Assembly (NCBI GenBank): GCA_963803575.1
Contig: CAWDMW010000001.1
Coordinates: 434,001-498,000 of the forward strand
Origin: CAWDMW01 sp963803575
GTDB lineage: Bacteria; Pseudomonadota; Alphaproteobacteria; Rickettsiales; UBA998
Length of the DNA: 64,000 nt
Direction: 5' to 3'
The notes under the pieces were generated by a model that did no database searches, was not told where the DNA came from, and worked only from the letters and a program-made list of their open reading frames with translations. The position numbers and the translations under genes are program-made. This document shows, one piece after another, positions 35,435 to 44,684 of the stretch. Position 1 is the stretch's first letter, and each line of letters starts with the position of its first letter.

Positions 35435-37517
35435 ATGGCCTTAGACTGCCCCGTACATGCTCTAGCACAATAGACGGTGTTAGCAATTGGGGTAACACGA
35501 TAGGTGCTTCCTGACTAGACGGGTAATACAGATATAGCGGCACACCCGCACGCTGATTACGTTTCAAAAAGCGTGTAATCACCGGATCATGGTGCGTCCA
35601 GTCGGCCTTCAACACCATCACATTATGCGCGCGGAAATATTCTGTCACACGCGCACTGTTTAGTGCAATGCGCTCATTAACCTTGCACGTAATGCACCAG
35701 TCAGCCGTTGCATAGACAAACACCGGTTTGCCTGTACGCTGCAAATCTTCCAACAACGTTTCTGAAAAAGGCTGGGTTTGCTCGTTTAACGCGCTAACTG
35801 CCTGCAAGCGTGCAATGCTATCAAGCGACATTATCGTAACCATAATCAGCAACGCCCATATAGCGATGCGCGGCATACGTTTGGTTATCCAGCTTAAAGC
35901 CCAGATGCCAAGCAACACCCCAATGGCTAACATCAGCCATATCAATAGTGCCATGTCACCAGACTGACGCGTTAACACCCACACCAGCCACGCCGCAGTG
36001 GCATACATCGGAAAGGCCAGAAACTGACGCAAGCGCACCATCCACACCCCCGGTTTCGGCAAAAACCGTTGTAGCGATGGTATCAGCGTAATCCCTAAAA
36101 ATGGCGCAGCCAGGCCTGCTCCTAGTGCTATAAAAATCAATAGCTGATACAGTATAGGTTGCGTTAATGCATATCCCATAGCCGGTGCCATAAATGGTGC
36201 TGTGCAGGGTGTTGCCACTAATACTGCCAGAATCCCTGTAAAGAAACTTCCTGACGGCGTATGTTTTGAGGCGAGATGCTGCCCGGTATTGCCAAATAAC
36301 ACAGGCAATTCAAACATCCCTGACAAATTCAGCCCAACCAGCAACATCATCATCGCCAGCAATGACACGACTACCGGAGACTGCAACTGAAACCCCCACC
36401 CAATTTGCGCGCCAGCCAATTGCAGTGAAATAAGCGCTACCGCAATCATTACAAAACTCGCGATAACACCGACAGTGTACGCAACACCATGGTGAATAAT
36501 CGTGCGCCGCTCATGCCCGTGCATGGTCGTGAGTTGCAGTATTTTTAATGACAGCACCGGCAAAACACACGGCATCAAATTTAAGATTAGCCCACCCAAA
36601 AATGCCAGACCCAAAGCCATGCTAAGTGACAACCCGGTATCCTCAGATATTGTGTCAGAATTTTTCAGAATTTGCTTATTAGGATATTTAGGCACGACCA
36701 TGTCCAACGCATGGTGCAGACGTATATAGGACGATACACCCGATCCGTCACGCCACAGCAGCTGAATACTATCCGGCAATTCTTTAGAACCAGCCAACTT
36801 AAACCGCACAAACCAACGATTTTTTTCTGCATGAATTTGCGGAGTGGCATTATGCACAATGACATCAGGATCAACCATCATCCATGTGTCAGAATCAGGC
36901 AGGGTATCTGCCAGTCTGGGCAAAGAAACATATAAATATTGCTGCGTGACAGTATACTCACCGTCCGTTCGCTGTGATGAAGGGATGTCTAGCAAACGCT
37001 CATGAAATATCGGGTCAAGTGATGCGGGAACCTCTATGACTGGAACATAAAGCGAAAGATCAGCTGATTGAGGAATACAGATATCCTTACATGTCAACCA
37101 ATCAGCCCGAACCGTTACTTCTATTTTATCATCTTCAATTATGTCGGGAGGGGTGACTTTCATATAGTGCCAAGCATCATGTGCATAACCATAACTGGTT
37201 AAACCCTGCATCGTAAATGCTTCAGGTGCTGGCCATACGATATCGTCATGCTTAAACCTTTCAGGTAGCGTTATATCCATGGTAGTTGCATATCCAGAGT
37301 CACCCGGATTGCGCCAATAGCTATGCCAACCTTTATCCAGTTCAATGTGCAATGCTACCCAAAACGAGGTGCCCGGCGTGATATGACTACGGTCGATCAC
37401 CAACTGAGCGATAGAGGGATCACTTACTGCGGACGCAGCACAAGCGGTGCCGCTGATAATAGCAATACATAGCATAATAATGCTTAACATAATACAGCGT
37501 ACGTGGTATGTAATCAT
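35433..37517 (-). CDS. DsbD/ScsB-type thiol:disulfide interchange protein
   Basis: A 694-residue membrane protein that carries reducing power from cytosolic thioredoxin to the periplasm. Domains in order: signal peptide, N-terminal periplasmic domain with a TCKDIC redox pair, a central block of eight membrane helices with the two active cysteines in LNLMPCVLPVLSLK and VATPCTAPFMAPAM, and a C-terminal thioredoxin domain with WCITC. The long N-terminal domain favours the ScsB-like branch of alphaproteobacteria. It would feed periplasmic reductants such as CcmG (55543-56067). Confidence 0.88.
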   Translation of the reverse strand: MITYHVRCIMLSIIMLCIAIISGTACAASAVSDPSIAQLVIDRSHITPGTSFWVALHIELDKGWHSYWRNPGDSGYATTMDITLPERFKHDDIVWPAPEAFTMQGLTSYGYAHDAWHYMKVTPPDIIEDDKIEVTVRADWLTCKDICIPQSADLSLYVPVIEVPASLDPIFHERLLDIPSSQRTDGEYTVTQQYLYVSLPRLADTLPDSDTWMMVDPDVIVHNATPQIHAEKNRWFVRFKLAGSKELPDSIQLLWRDGSGVSSYIRLHHALDMVVPKYPNKQILKNSDTISEDTGLSLSMALGLAFLGGLILNLMPCVLPVLSLKILQLTTMHGHERRTIIHHGVAYTVGVIASFVMIAVALISLQLAGAQIGWGFQLQSPVVVSLLAMMMLLVGLNLSGMFELPVLFGNTGQHLASKHTPSGSFFTGILAVLVATPCTAPFMAPAMGYALTQPILYQLLIFIALGAGLAAPFLGITLIPSLQRFLPKPGVWMVRLRQFLAFPMYATAAWLVWVLTRQSGDMALLIWLMLAIGVLLGIWALSWITKRMPRIAIWALLIMVTIMSLDSIARLQAVSALNEQTQPFSETLLEDLQRTGKPVFVYATADWCITCKVNERIALNSARVTEYFRAHNVMVLKADWTHHDPVITRFLKRNQRAGVPLYLYYPSSQEAPIVLPQLLTPSIVLEHVRGSLRP

Positions 37518-37673
37518 TTAGTCATTATACCTTATAACTCAGCCTACAGTCTGAAAAGATTGTCATGATAAGGTGAAAGCAAATAAATCTGGCTAGCGAT
37601 AAATAAAAAGTTGATTTTTATTTAAGTGATATATATTATTTAATTCTATATTAACTAACTACCAGGATAAATC

Positions 37674-38345
37674 ATGAGCGACTTTAATTTACAGAGCTAC
37701 TTAGACAATTTACCAAACTATTCGAACTTCGATCTGCTACAAGGCAATGAGACTGTGGTCTTTTCGCCTGTAATAACAGATTTTTCATCATATGAGCCGG
37801 ACTATAATTATTCCTCTAACACTGTGAATAGCAGTGGATCAGGCGAAAATTACAGTTATAGTTCAAGCAGCTCAAGCTCTGGAGAGGGCTTTGCCTCAAT
37901 ATCAGTGAACGCTTTTGCGTTTACAGGTGGTGACTCGGGGAATGACTCAGGCACTTCAGTTAGCGTAAGTTCAAACGGCGGATTCACTCAAAGCACAATA
38001 GACGCTAGTTCTGGCGATGGATTTGCTTCTGTTTCTGGTAGTATCGTAGCTTTTTCAGATGATTACGCAGGGCATAACGTGGATATTAACCAGTCTAACG
38101 ATACTGTTGTGAACTCACTACCGGTTGACTTTAGCTTACCAGACTCTTTTAACTTTGACAGCTTCTCTGTTTTACCTGTCGTCACAGAAGACACAACCGA
38201 CTTAAGCTTCTTACTTAACTTAGGCAACACGGATACATCAGAGCCGGTTATTGATACTACAGTTAGTGATTTCTCATTTGAAGAAGTAGTATTCACCGCA
38301 TCAAATGGTGAAGAACTCGACGTTTCACTATCATTTGATGGCTAG
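37674..38345 (+). CDS. Ser/Asp-rich protein lacking Lys, Arg, Cys and Trp
   Basis: A 223-residue protein of unknown function. Reading through, there is no Lys, Arg, Cys or Trp, and one His, so it is very acidic. It is rich in Ser, Asp, Asn and Phe. An internal repeat is visible: SSSGEGFASISVNAFAF near residue 70 and ASSGDGFASVSGSIVAF near residue 110. There is no signal peptide; the acidic, hydrophobic C-terminus (EELDVSLSFDG) resembles that of type I secretion substrates. AGGA precedes the ATG, and a strong terminator follows. It is a single-gene unit. Confidence 0.7.
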   Translation: MSDFNLQSYLDNLPNYSNFDLLQGNETVVFSPVITDFSSYEPDYNYSSNTVNSSGSGENYSYSSSSSSSGEGFASISVNAFAFTGGDSGNDSGTSVSVSSNGGFTQSTIDASSGDGFASVSGSIVAFSDDYAGHNVDINQSNDTVVNSLPVDFSLPDSFNFDSFSVLPVVTEDTTDLSFLLNLGNTDTSEPVIDTTVSDFSFEEVVFTASNGEELDVSLSFDG

Positions 38346-38369
38346 AAAGTCATTATTTCACACATAACG

Positions 38370-38402
38370 AGTGGCGCGCTCTTACAGGGCGCGCCACTTT
38401 TT
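38370..38402 (+). terminator. Rho-independent terminator of the Ser/Asp-rich gene
   Basis: AGTGGCGCGC and GCGCGCCACT form a perfect 10-bp GC-rich stem with a nine-base loop, followed by TTTT, 24 bases after the stop codon. Confidence 0.92.
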
Positions 38403-38488
38403 AAGGGTTAAAGATTGAAAAATGCTAGCGAAACTTCAACGGTGCAAACTATTGAGGTGGATGGAATCAGGTTTCAGCAACAATTCCC
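38403..38488 (+). other. Short segment between two plus-strand terminators
   Basis: This 86-base stretch lies between two terminators that both work on the plus strand and before the minus-strand end of uvrA. It could hold a small RNA. A 31-codon frame (from ATG at 38420) also fits but has no ribosome binding site. No promoter was identified. Confidence 0.3.
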
Positions 38489-38531
38489 GAGTGCCATTAA
38501 CACTTTATGCGATCTAATGGCACTCATTTTT
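38489..38531 (+). terminator. Second plus-strand terminator
   Basis: GAGTGCCATTA (38489-38499) and TAATGGCACTC (38515-38525) pair perfectly, followed by ATTTTTT on the plus strand. On the minus strand no T-run follows, so it is not the uvrA terminator by the usual rule. Confidence 0.8.
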
Positions 38532-38539
38532 TGGTGAAG

Positions 38540-41431
38540 CTAAGCCACCTGTTTCAATGCTTTTGCACGCTCTAACAGCGGCTTAAGATATTCACCAGTG
38601 CGGCTATCAGTACAATTTGCCACCACTTCAGGTGTGCCAGCCACCACCAGATGGCCACCTTTATCACCACCGCCCGGACCAATATCGACCACCCAGTCAG
38701 AGGCTTTCACCACGTCCAGATTATGTTCAATAATCACCATCGTATTGCCCTGATCCACCAGACGTTGCAACACATATAGTAGTTTACGAATATCTTCCGA
38801 ATGCAGTCCCGTAGTCGGTTCATCCAGAATGTAGAGTGTCCGTCCAGTCGCACGTTTAGATAATTCTTTCGCCAGCTTGATACGCTGCGCTTCACCGCCA
38901 GACAACGTTGTAGCCGATTGCCCAAGCCGGATATAACCCAGCCCCACTTCCTGCAGTGCCTTGCACTTCTCCTGAATGGAGGGTTGTGCGGTAAAGAACT
39001 CCACCGCCTCGTCAACCGTCATATCTAACACATCAGCAATGGACTTGTCTTTATACGTCACTTCCAGCGTTTCACGATTATATCGCTTCCCCTTACACAC
39101 ATCGCACGTCACATACACATCTGGCAGAAAGTGCATCTCAATTTTAATCAGCCCATCACCCTGACACGCTTCACAACGCCCACCTTTCACATTAAACGAA
39201 AAACGACCGGGCTTATATCCACGTGCTTTTGCATCTGGTAATCCGGCGAACCAGTCACGAATAGGGCCAAATGCACCAGTATAGGTCGCTGGATTAGAAC
39301 GCGGCGTACGGCCAATAGGAGATTGGTCAATCTCGATCACTTTATCCAGATATTCCAATCCGGTAATGCTCTTATGCTCCGCTGCATGCGCTTTGGTATT
39401 CATAATCCGACGACTAGCTGCTTTATACAGCGTCTCAATCACAAAACTGGATTTTCCTCCACCAGACACCCCTGTCACACACGTCATCACGCCCAATGGA
39501 ATTTCCACATCAATATTGCGCAAGTTATTAGCCGTACATCCGGTGACTTTCAATCTTTTATGCTTTGATCCTTTACGGCGTGAGTCCGGCACCGCAATAT
39601 GGCGCGTACCGTTTAGATATTGTCCGGTAATGCTATTTGTGTCCTGCATCACTTCTTGTGGCGTGCCTTGCGAAATAATCTGCCCGCCATTCACACCAGC
39701 ACCCGGGCCTATATCAATCAGCCAGTCAGCACGACGCATCGTGTCTTCATCATGTTCCACCACAATCACCGTATTGCCCAAGTCGCGCAAATGCTCTAGC
39801 GTGGCAAGTAACCGATCATTATCGCACTGATGCAACCCAATAGATGGCTCATCCAGCACATATACCACGCCAGACAAACCCGACCCAATCTGTGATGCTA
39901 ACCGTATCCGCTGGGCTTCCCCGCCGGATAGCGTACCGGAATACCGCGCCAGCGTCAGATAATCCAGCCCTACATTCATCAGAAAGCCTAAACGCTCACG
40001 TGTTTCTTTCAACACTTTTTCACCAATTTTCTGCTCATTGGGTGTTAAACGCGGCTCCAACTCACTAAACCATTGTGACGCCTCTTCAATCGAGAAACGG
40101 CATATCTCACCAATATGTTTGCCACCCACTTTCACGCACAAAGCCTCAGGTTTCAGACGATACCCGTCACACACACCGCAAGGCGCATTATCCATATATT
40201 TCTGCAAATCATCACGCACTCCATCACTATCCGTCTCACGGTAGCGACGTTGCAAATTAGGCAGTACCCCTTCAAACGGTTTCTGGCTTTTATAGGTGCG
40301 TACTCCATCATGGTAATGAATTTTGACTACCTCGTCGCCAGAGCCATGCAAAATCACCTGTTGTATATGTTTCGGCAATTCCTCAAACGCTTCATGCACA
40401 CTAAACTTATAATGAGTAGCCAAGCCATCCAGTGTTTGCAGGTAATACTTTGAACTACTTTGCGACCATGGCGCAATCGCTCCATCATAGAGTGTTTTGG
40501 ACGGATCAGGAATAATCATCTTCTCATCAAAATACATTTGCGTCCCAATCCCGTCACAAGCAGGACATGCACCAAACGGACTATTGAACGAAAATAACCG
40601 TGGTTCAATTTCTTCCAGCGTAAAACCCGACTCTGGGCAAGCAAACTTAGAAGAAAGCGTAATCACATCCTCTGCTTTATGGTCTGTACCATGGTCTTCG
40701 GGCAGACTCACAATCTCAATATTGAGCAACCCGCTACTGATGTTAATCGCCGTTTCAATACTATCCGCCAAACGATTTCCCAGATCATCGTTCACAGCCA
40801 GTCGGTCTACTACCACTTCAATGGTATGCTTCTTGTTGCGTTCCAGCTCTGGCAATTCTTCCATCGTATGGATTTCACCGTCAATCTTGACACGAGTAAA
40901 ACCACGCCGTTTCAGATCAGATAGTTCCTTCACATGCTCGCCCTTGCGCCCACGCACCACAGGTGAAAGCAGGTATATCTTAGTGCCTTCAGGCAATTCC
41001 AGCACTTTATCCACCATTTGACTCACCGTCATAGACGTAATTGGCTTACCTGTAGCCGGAGAATATGGCACCCCTATGCGTGCATAGAGCAAACGCAGAT
41101 AGTCATAAATTTCCGTCACGGTTCCGACCGTGGAACGCGGATTTTTAGACGTGGTTTTCTGGTCAATCGCAATCGCAGGTGACAATCCTTCAATAGATTC
41201 CACATCCGGCTTATCCTGAATATTCAGGAACTGGCGCGCATACGCGGACAGGGACTCCACATAACGCCGCTGCCCTTCTGCATAAAGCGTGTCAAACGCC
41301 AGCGAGGACTTCCCCGAACCAGACAAGCCCGTAATCACCACAAATTTTCCGCGCGGAATTTCGATGGAAACGTTTTTCAGATTATGTTCCTTCGCTCCGC
41401 GAATAGAGATGGTGCCGTGCGTATGCTGCAT
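38540..41431 (-). CDS. uvrA: Excinuclease ABC subunit A
   Basis: A 963-residue UvrA, the damage-sensing ATPase of nucleotide excision repair. Two ABC modules are present: Walker A GLSGSGKSSLAFDTLYAEG and GVSGGGKSSFVIETLYKAA, signatures LSGGEAQRIRLASQ and LSGGEAQRIKLAKE, and zinc cysteines in CPACDGIG, CGVCDG, CEACQGDG and CDVCKGKR. The start MQHTHGTISIRGAKEHNL at 41431 matches the family; an ATG at 41470 would add 13 residues. Confidence 0.97.
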   Translation of the reverse strand: MQHTHGTISIRGAKEHNLKNVSIEIPRGKFVVITGLSGSGKSSLAFDTLYAEGQRRYVESLSAYARQFLNIQDKPDVESIEGLSPAIAIDQKTTSKNPRSTVGTVTEIYDYLRLLYARIGVPYSPATGKPITSMTVSQMVDKVLELPEGTKIYLLSPVVRGRKGEHVKELSDLKRRGFTRVKIDGEIHTMEELPELERNKKHTIEVVVDRLAVNDDLGNRLADSIETAINISSGLLNIEIVSLPEDHGTDHKAEDVITLSSKFACPESGFTLEEIEPRLFSFNSPFGACPACDGIGTQMYFDEKMIIPDPSKTLYDGAIAPWSQSSSKYYLQTLDGLATHYKFSVHEAFEELPKHIQQVILHGSGDEVVKIHYHDGVRTYKSQKPFEGVLPNLQRRYRETDSDGVRDDLQKYMDNAPCGVCDGYRLKPEALCVKVGGKHIGEICRFSIEEASQWFSELEPRLTPNEQKIGEKVLKETRERLGFLMNVGLDYLTLARYSGTLSGGEAQRIRLASQIGSGLSGVVYVLDEPSIGLHQCDNDRLLATLEHLRDLGNTVIVVEHDEDTMRRADWLIDIGPGAGVNGGQIISQGTPQEVMQDTNSITGQYLNGTRHIAVPDSRRKGSKHKRLKVTGCTANNLRNIDVEIPLGVMTCVTGVSGGGKSSFVIETLYKAASRRIMNTKAHAAEHKSITGLEYLDKVIEIDQSPIGRTPRSNPATYTGAFGPIRDWFAGLPDAKARGYKPGRFSFNVKGGRCEACQGDGLIKIEMHFLPDVYVTCDVCKGKRYNRETLEVTYKDKSIADVLDMTVDEAVEFFTAQPSIQEKCKALQEVGLGYIRLGQSATTLSGGEAQRIKLAKELSKRATGRTLYILDEPTTGLHSEDIRKLLYVLQRLVDQGNTMVIIEHNLDVVKASDWVVDIGPGGGDKGGHLVVAGTPEVVANCTDSRTGEYLKPLLERAKALKQVA

Positions 41432-41647
41432 AAGGGTGATGTATCCTGTTAGATGACTACTTAGGGGCATTGAATATAGGACAGAATCACAGGATGTGCA
41501 AAGCCTAATTTTTTGTACTGTTGCGCTGCGGCATTTTCATCGCCTTCTTTGTTAAAGCATGATACAATGAAAGCTATTGTTTAGTTTTGCTGCTTTTTCT
41601 ACGAAAAAAGCAAGCGCCCATGTAGTTTAGTAAGTAATAGTTTTATT

Positions 41648-41875
41648 ATGTCACCTTGGAATACGCGTCACAATCGTGACGAGCAAAGACGCCAAGACGA
41701 AACTCGCCTTTACGGTGAGCAGAAAAAGCTTGAAGTGGGGGGCAATGGCGTTGGAAACACTCTTTTCAACATGTTTATTATTGTTGCTTTAGGCGCACTA
41801 TTGTTTGGAGCCTTAAGCCCAAACAATAGCACCCCACCCCCGGTTGATTCTGGCCTACCCAGCCAGAACAACTAA
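41648..41875 (+). CDS. Small single-pass membrane protein
   Basis: A 75-residue frame: a charged N-terminal half (WNTRHNRDEQRRQDETRLYG), one membrane helix (NMFIIVALGALLFGAL) and a short Pro/Asn-rich tail. No family recognised. A clear terminator follows six bases after the stop, which supports a real transcript. Confidence 0.6.
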   Translation: MSPWNTRHNRDEQRRQDETRLYGEQKKLEVGGNGVGNTLFNMFIIVALGALLFGALSPNNSTPPPVDSGLPSQNN

Positions 41876-41881
41876 ACCTCA

Positions 41882-41919
41882 CCCAGCCACTTAAACCCTA
41901 AGTCGGCTGGGCTTTTTTT
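41882..41919 (+). terminator. Rho-independent terminator
   Basis: CCCAGCC (41882-41888) and GGCTGGG (41905-41911) pair, followed by CTTTTTTTA. It closes the small membrane protein gene upstream of proC. Confidence 0.88.
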
Positions 41920-41996
41920 ATGTTGTGCATTGCATTCACAGGTCGTCATGGTAAACTGAGCCAACTAAAAGATAAAAGAATTAAGGAGACATATTC

Positions 41997-42800
41997 ATGC
42001 AACATATCGCAATGATCGGGTGTGGAAAGATGGGGCAAGCCATGGTGTCACGCTGGCTGGAAACAGACACGCTGACAGGTGGTCTGAGCATCATCAAACC
42101 TTCCCCGCCTCCTGAAATCATAGATCGACATGCTAACGTGTCATGGAAAAGCAATATCATTGCTTTATCAGACGAAAAGCCGGATTGCATTATTTTAGCC
42201 GTTAAACCACAAATGATACCCGAGCTTCTGCCACAAATTGTAGATTATGCACCTGAAACGAAACTATATATCACTATTGCAGCAGGGTTGCGTATAGCGT
42301 TCTATGAGCAGCACCTGCCACAACAAGCAACCATCATACGCGCCATGCCTAACACTCCCGTAGAACTGGGCAAAGGCGTCACCACCTTAGCAGCAAATGA
42401 TGTACCTTTTAATAAAGACGCCATCACCCCCCTATTTTCTTCGCTTGGACTGGCCTGCTGGCTGGATGATGAAGCACAGCTAGATGGTGCCACTGCATTG
42501 GCTGGAAGCGCACCAGCCTATATGTATCTGTTTCTGGAAGGGCTGGTAGAGGCCGGCATAGCGCATGGGCTGGATGAGCAAACAGCGAGGTTGCTGGCCA
42601 GCCATACCATGCAGGGGAGCGCGGCTATGGCACTGCATCACAACAGTCACAGCCTAGCTGATTTACGCGAACGTGTCACCAGCAAAGGAGGTACCACCGC
42701 CGCGGCATTAGACGTATTGATGCATGAAGATGCGTTTAAGCGTTTACTCAATGTTGCAGTGAATGCTGCGGTAAAGCGTGCCAATGCTCTGAGTGGCTGA
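41997..42800 (+). CDS. proC: Pyrroline-5-carboxylate reductase
   Basis: A 267-residue enzyme for the last step of proline synthesis. It has the N-terminal dinucleotide-binding GCGKMGQAMVSRWL, the RAMPNTPVELGKG motif and the C-terminal LRERVTSKGGTTAAALDVL signature. AAGGAGA lies at ideal spacing before the ATG. proA is at 46774-48078; proB is not in the window. Confidence 0.96.
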   Translation: MQHIAMIGCGKMGQAMVSRWLETDTLTGGLSIIKPSPPPEIIDRHANVSWKSNIIALSDEKPDCIILAVKPQMIPELLPQIVDYAPETKLYITIAAGLRIAFYEQHLPQQATIIRAMPNTPVELGKGVTTLAANDVPFNKDAITPLFSSLGLACWLDDEAQLDGATALAGSAPAYMYLFLEGLVEAGIAHGLDEQTARLLASHTMQGSAAMALHHNSHSLADLRERVTSKGGTTAAALDVLMHEDAFKRLLNVAVNAAVKRANALSG

Positions 42801-42803
42801 CCC

Positions 42804-43349
42804 TTACTTCAACACACCGCAAGCTACTCGCGCACCCGCAGCACCACTCGGCTGGCTGGCGTAATCATCGGCTTTTTCATGAATAATGACCGCGGCACCA
42901 TCTTCATCCATGATGGCTTCCAGTGTCGCTTCCGGCAAGAAATAATCTGCACGCGCGGCACCTCCATGATGCACCCAGATATTAGGCATATCGCCAATAT
43001 GGTACGCCTCGCTCTCTAAAAAGCCATGATTCTTCCCGAAATGCTGATGCGTGTGATTTGCTTCTTCACCAGATGCATGTCCACCAGCAGACGCGAACCC
43101 GTCTGCGTTACAATTCCCCGTTTCATGAATATGAATGGCGTGCCACCCCGGTGTTAATCCCTGCACATCAATATGCGCTACTAACCCGGCTTTCCCCTGC
43201 TTCAGGTTAACCTGCCCTACCACAGTTCCTTGCGCATTAGCCATAGGTGCCATCACGCGCGGATACCCATCGGCCTCACCCGGCATTGCAGCACTCACGT
43301 ATGAAGCATTACTCATACAAAGCACTATCCCTATCATGATATGTTTCAT
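42804..43349 (-). CDS. sodC: Periplasmic Cu/Zn superoxide dismutase
   Basis: A 181-residue exported dismutase. The signal peptide MKHIMIGIVLCMSNASYVSA is followed by the SOD domain with copper His in HAIHIHETGNC, zinc-loop His in SAGGHASGEEANHTHQHFG, and the disulfide partner in GARVACGVLK. The start at 43349 is preferred over a GTG at 43370. Its stop lies just past proC on the other strand. Confidence 0.94.
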   Translation of the reverse strand: MKHIMIGIVLCMSNASYVSAAMPGEADGYPRVMAPMANAQGTVVGQVNLKQGKAGLVAHIDVQGLTPGWHAIHIHETGNCNADGFASAGGHASGEEANHTHQHFGKNHGFLESEAYHIGDMPNIWVHHGGAARADYFLPEATLEAIMDEDGAAVIIHEKADDYASQPSGAAGARVACGVLK

Positions 43350-43491
43350 GGTCATCTCTTCAAGCCTCACATTATACGGTATCGCATGTCATACCCTACT
43401 TTCCCAATAGACACTAGTATAATATGCTTTCTCTTTATCGTCATATAATCTTCATATAACACTATAAAAACAACTGCTATGATTTACAGCT

Positions 43492-44664
43492 ATGGAAAAT
43501 GATAATTCAAATCGTCCGTCATCCCCAATGGGCACGATTCTCGCCGGTGCTGCAGCACTGGCCGGTGGCATGTTCATATTAACACAAAATTCAGACGGAA
43601 AACAGGGCGGCATATTACAATGGCTTCAAGGAATTGCTCAAACATTTACAGGGTTTGTATCAAATATTTTTACACAGAATGATAGCAAAACCGGGGAAAC
43701 GCAGCCAGCACCTTCACAGTTGCCAGATCAACAACCAGATAAGACTGATTCACCTGAACATAATATACCGAAAACAGTTCAGTCAGAGGCAAAACAGGCA
43801 GTCGAACCTATCAAGGTATCTAAAAATATAGACCTTACCAACCATGTGTCACTTGCAGATACATCACAGAAAGATGTCTATCTGTCATTTGATGATGGCA
43901 TCATGGGAAAAGGACGTAGCGGAGAACATGCAACGGAAGAACTACTGGACGTCTTGAAAGAACATGGTGCAAAAGCCACTTTTTTCATCACCACAGATAC
44001 GATAGATAACCCTCAAAAACAGGCACTAATAAAACGGATGGTGCGTGAAGGACATGAGGTCGGAGTACATTCTACCAATCATGACTATAACCTACGAAAC
44101 CAGTCAGATGACGCTATTCGTACAGATGTCAAAAAATCTAAAGCGTTTCTGGAAAATATTATTCAAACAGAATTTCCAGACTATCATGTAGCACTCTTTA
44201 GGCCACCTGGTGGATTTATCCATCAGCGATACCAGAAGATTTTGGCAGAAGAAGGGCTAGCTATTGCCATGTGGGATGTAGATACGAATGATTACGATTC
44301 TGCAAAATGGGTTGGTGGAAACGAAGTAGCCAATCAGATTCGTTCAGGCAGAAGCAATGTGTTGATGCACAACGCTGACTTGCCTAAAGACGATCCTCGT
44401 TTTCCTATTGTGATTGAACGAGATAAGTTATTGCGCGGTGATGGCGCAGAGCTAAATATTGCAGATAAAGTAAAATCCTTTTTGCCACAGCTCACATCGG
44501 AAGGATTTACATTCAATACAATCAGTGAAGGATTGAAAGAAGATGGAATGGACGAGATAGCGAGCGGCACTATCATTGGGTCGGAAGCTACCCATGGACT
44601 TGTTCATTCAGGCACTAAAACAGATCCTCTTGGAAAGCAGAGTCAATATAGTCAGGTATCCTGA
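43492..44664 (+). CDS. Membrane-anchored NodB-type polysaccharide deacetylase
   Basis: A 390-residue protein. The N-terminus has hydrophobic segments (MGTILAGAAALAGGMFIL; WLQGIAQTFTGFVSNIF) and a Pro/Gln/Asp-rich linker to about residue 110. The NodB domain follows: YLSFDDG with catalytic Asp and metal Asp, HSTNHD with the metal His residues, LFRPPGG, and MWDVDTNDYD. It probably removes acetyl groups from peptidoglycan or another glycan. The second hydrophobic segment and linker resemble those of the muramidase at 9788-10936. Confidence 0.85.
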   Translation: MENDNSNRPSSPMGTILAGAAALAGGMFILTQNSDGKQGGILQWLQGIAQTFTGFVSNIFTQNDSKTGETQPAPSQLPDQQPDKTDSPEHNIPKTVQSEAKQAVEPIKVSKNIDLTNHVSLADTSQKDVYLSFDDGIMGKGRSGEHATEELLDVLKEHGAKATFFITTDTIDNPQKQALIKRMVREGHEVGVHSTNHDYNLRNQSDDAIRTDVKKSKAFLENIIQTEFPDYHVALFRPPGGFIHQRYQKILAEEGLAIAMWDVDTNDYDSAKWVGGNEVANQIRSGRSNVLMHNADLPKDDPRFPIVIERDKLLRGDGAELNIADKVKSFLPQLTSEGFTFNTISEGLKEDGMDEIASGTIIGSEATHGLVHSGTKTDPLGKQSQYSQVS

Positions 44665-44684
44665 GACATAATACCCGACTCTGT

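Noticed and set aside
40497..41021. A 174-codon plus-strand frame, and another at 39366-39830
   Set aside because: Both are antisense to uvrA, which is complete and strongly supported.
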